A DNA stretch of 32,717 nucleotides, from assembly GCA_002361655.1 (NCBI GenBank), contig DETM01000035.1:1-32717 (forward strand), written 5' to 3'. The notes beneath the pieces are model-generated. The model was not told where the DNA came from. It made no database searches and saw only the letters and a list, made by a program, of their open reading frames with translations. Below, piece by piece: positions 31,818 through 32,717 of this stretch; within the stretch, counting starts at the first letter, position 1, and each line of letters starts with the position of its first letter. The position numbers were made by a program, and so were the translations under genes. The stretch is from Prevotella sp. UBA3288. Lineage in GTDB: Bacteria; Bacteroidota; Bacteroidia; Bacteroidales; Bacteroidaceae.

Positions 31818-31838
31818 GTGTATGATGCTAAAGGCAGG

Positions 31839-32717
31839 TTAGCCAACCTGACTTCCGGGCTTCACGTCCTTCGTCGTGGTCACCACGCTGAGGCTCTCGT
31901 CGAAGTCGACGGCCGAGAGTATCATACCCTGACTCTCGATGCCCATCATCTTGCGGGGGGCGAAGTTTGCCACGAAGAGGATACGCTTGCCGACGAGTTC
32001 CTCGGGGTGCTCGTAGAAGGCGGCGATGCCCGAGCAGATGGTGCGGTCGATACCCGTGCCGTCGTCGATGGTGAACTGGAGCAGTTTCTTCGACTTAGGC
32101 ACACGCTGGCATTCTTTCACCAAGCCCACACGAATGTCGAGTTTCTCGAAGGTCTCGAACTCCACATTCTCCTTGACGGGCGCAGTCTTATATTGTGCTG
32201 CCTCGTTGGCTTTCTTCGTGGCCTCCAGTTTGTCCAGTTGCTTCTGGATGACGTCGTCCTCTATCTTCTCGAACAGCAGCGAGGGCTCACCCAACTGGTG
32301 GCCGGCCTTCAGCAGGTCGGTGCTGCCCAACTGGTCCCACTCGAAGTTGTCCATGCAGAGCATCTCGCGCAGTTTCTTGCTCGAGAAAGGCAGGAACGGC
32401 TCGAAGGCGATGGCCAGATTAGCCGTCAGTTGCAGGCAGATATTGAGGATGGTCTCACAACGCTTCTGGTCGGTCTTCCATACCTTCCACGGCTCACACT
32501 CGGTGATGTAGCGGTTGCCGATGCGGGCCAGGTTCATAGCCTCAAACTGGGCATCGCGAAACTTGAACTGGTCGAGCAGCGCCTCTACTTTCTGCTTCAC
32601 GCCCTTGAACTCGTCGAGGGCCTGCTTGTCAACATCCTGTAGTTCGCCGCAAGCCGGCACTACGCCGTTCCAGTATTTCTTGGTCAACTGCAGGGCACGG
32701 TTGACGAAGTTGCCGTA
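31839..32717 (-). CDS. metG: Methionyl-tRNA synthetase, C-terminal part (5' end outside window)
   Basis: MetG charges tRNA-Met. The 292 visible codons run from the right edge to the TAA at 31839-31841. They begin [18 protein letters not shown], the start of the anticodon-binding helical domain. It continues with [18 protein letters not shown] and [14 protein letters not shown]-terminal tRNA-binding (EMAP/Trbp111-like) domain follows from about visible residue 185, with [24 protein letters not shown] and [20 protein letters not shown]. The catalytic domain with HIGH and KMSKS lies beyond the window. The frame is continuous to the edge, so this is a truncation by the window. Confidence 0.95.
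   Translation of the reverse strand, partial: YGNFVNRALQLTKKYWNGVVPACGELQDVDKQALDEFKGVKQKVEALLDQFKFRDAQFEAMNLARIGNRYITECEPWKVWKTDQKRCETILNICLQLTANLAIAFEPFLPFSSKKLREMLCMDNFEWDQLGSTDLLKAGHQLGEPSLLFEKIEDDVIQKQLDKLEATKKANEAAQYKTAPVKENVEFETFEKLDIRVGLVKECQRVPKSKKLLQFTIDDGTGIDRTICSGIAAFYEHPEELVGKRILFVANFAPRKMMGIESQGMILSAVDFDESLSVVTTTKDVKPGSQVG

Overview
The window looks like a chromosomal segment of a Bacteroidota bacterium, most likely of the Prevotellaceae (Prevotella/Segatella-like). This is inferred from Bacteroidota-type promoters (TAnnTTTG -7 boxes, some with an upstream TTTG), a DUF4290 gene beside murA, a MurA with Asp in place of the catalytic Cys, a MacB-type exporter with two unlike permeases, and short repeats at gene junctions. 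Coding is dense on both strands. I saw no rRNA, tRNA, CRISPR array, transposase or phage gene.

Layout. 1-3181 (minus): a DJ-1/PfpI protein, ispD and recG (3' end off the left edge). 3259-5938 (plus): nadK and an MsbA-like ABC exporter starting with TTG. 5939-6283: a non-coding gap with a MITE-like inverted repeat. 6284-12000 (plus): a complete tripartite efflux operon (ATPase, two FtsX/MacB-type permeases, membrane-fusion protein, TolC-like channel). 12039-13775 (minus): a solitary secreted GH53 endo-galactanase. 14067-15449 (plus): a ComEC/Rec2 channel gene whose 3' end overlaps rseP tail to tail. 15409-21213 (minus): a six-gene housekeeping operon tsaB-DUF4290-murA-rimM-dxr-rseP. 21376-23475 (plus): yicC-gmk-nadD. 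23519-28045 (minus): a translationally coupled surface-glycan operon glf-flippase-GT2-GT. 28124-31798 (plus): licD, a LicC-like/CobD-like fusion and an opine-dehydrogenase-like gene. 31839-32717 (minus): the 3' part of metG.

Two things stand out. First, the locus at 26945-31798 reads as a surface-glycan module. It combines galactofuranose precursor synthesis, a flippase and two glycosyltransferases with a divergent cassette that could make a CDP-activated phospho-amino-alcohol, transfer it with LicD, and perhaps modify it by opine-type reductive condensation. The fusion of a LicC-like cytidylyltransferase to a CobD/HisC-like PLP enzyme, next to an opine dehydrogenase, is the best candidate for an undescribed pathway. 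Second, degenerate tandem repeats with an exact 9-bp period recur across the window. A GGGGCYAAT-type family sits at three gene junctions and once in frame inside the nucleotide-binding domain of the MsbA-like exporter. A different 9-bp family gives NadK a proline-every-third-residue loop. A third 9-bp motif lies in the MITE-like element. A 9-bp period preserves reading frame, which may explain why these arrays are tolerated inside genes.

All names rest on motif recognition by eye. No database search or structure prediction was run.
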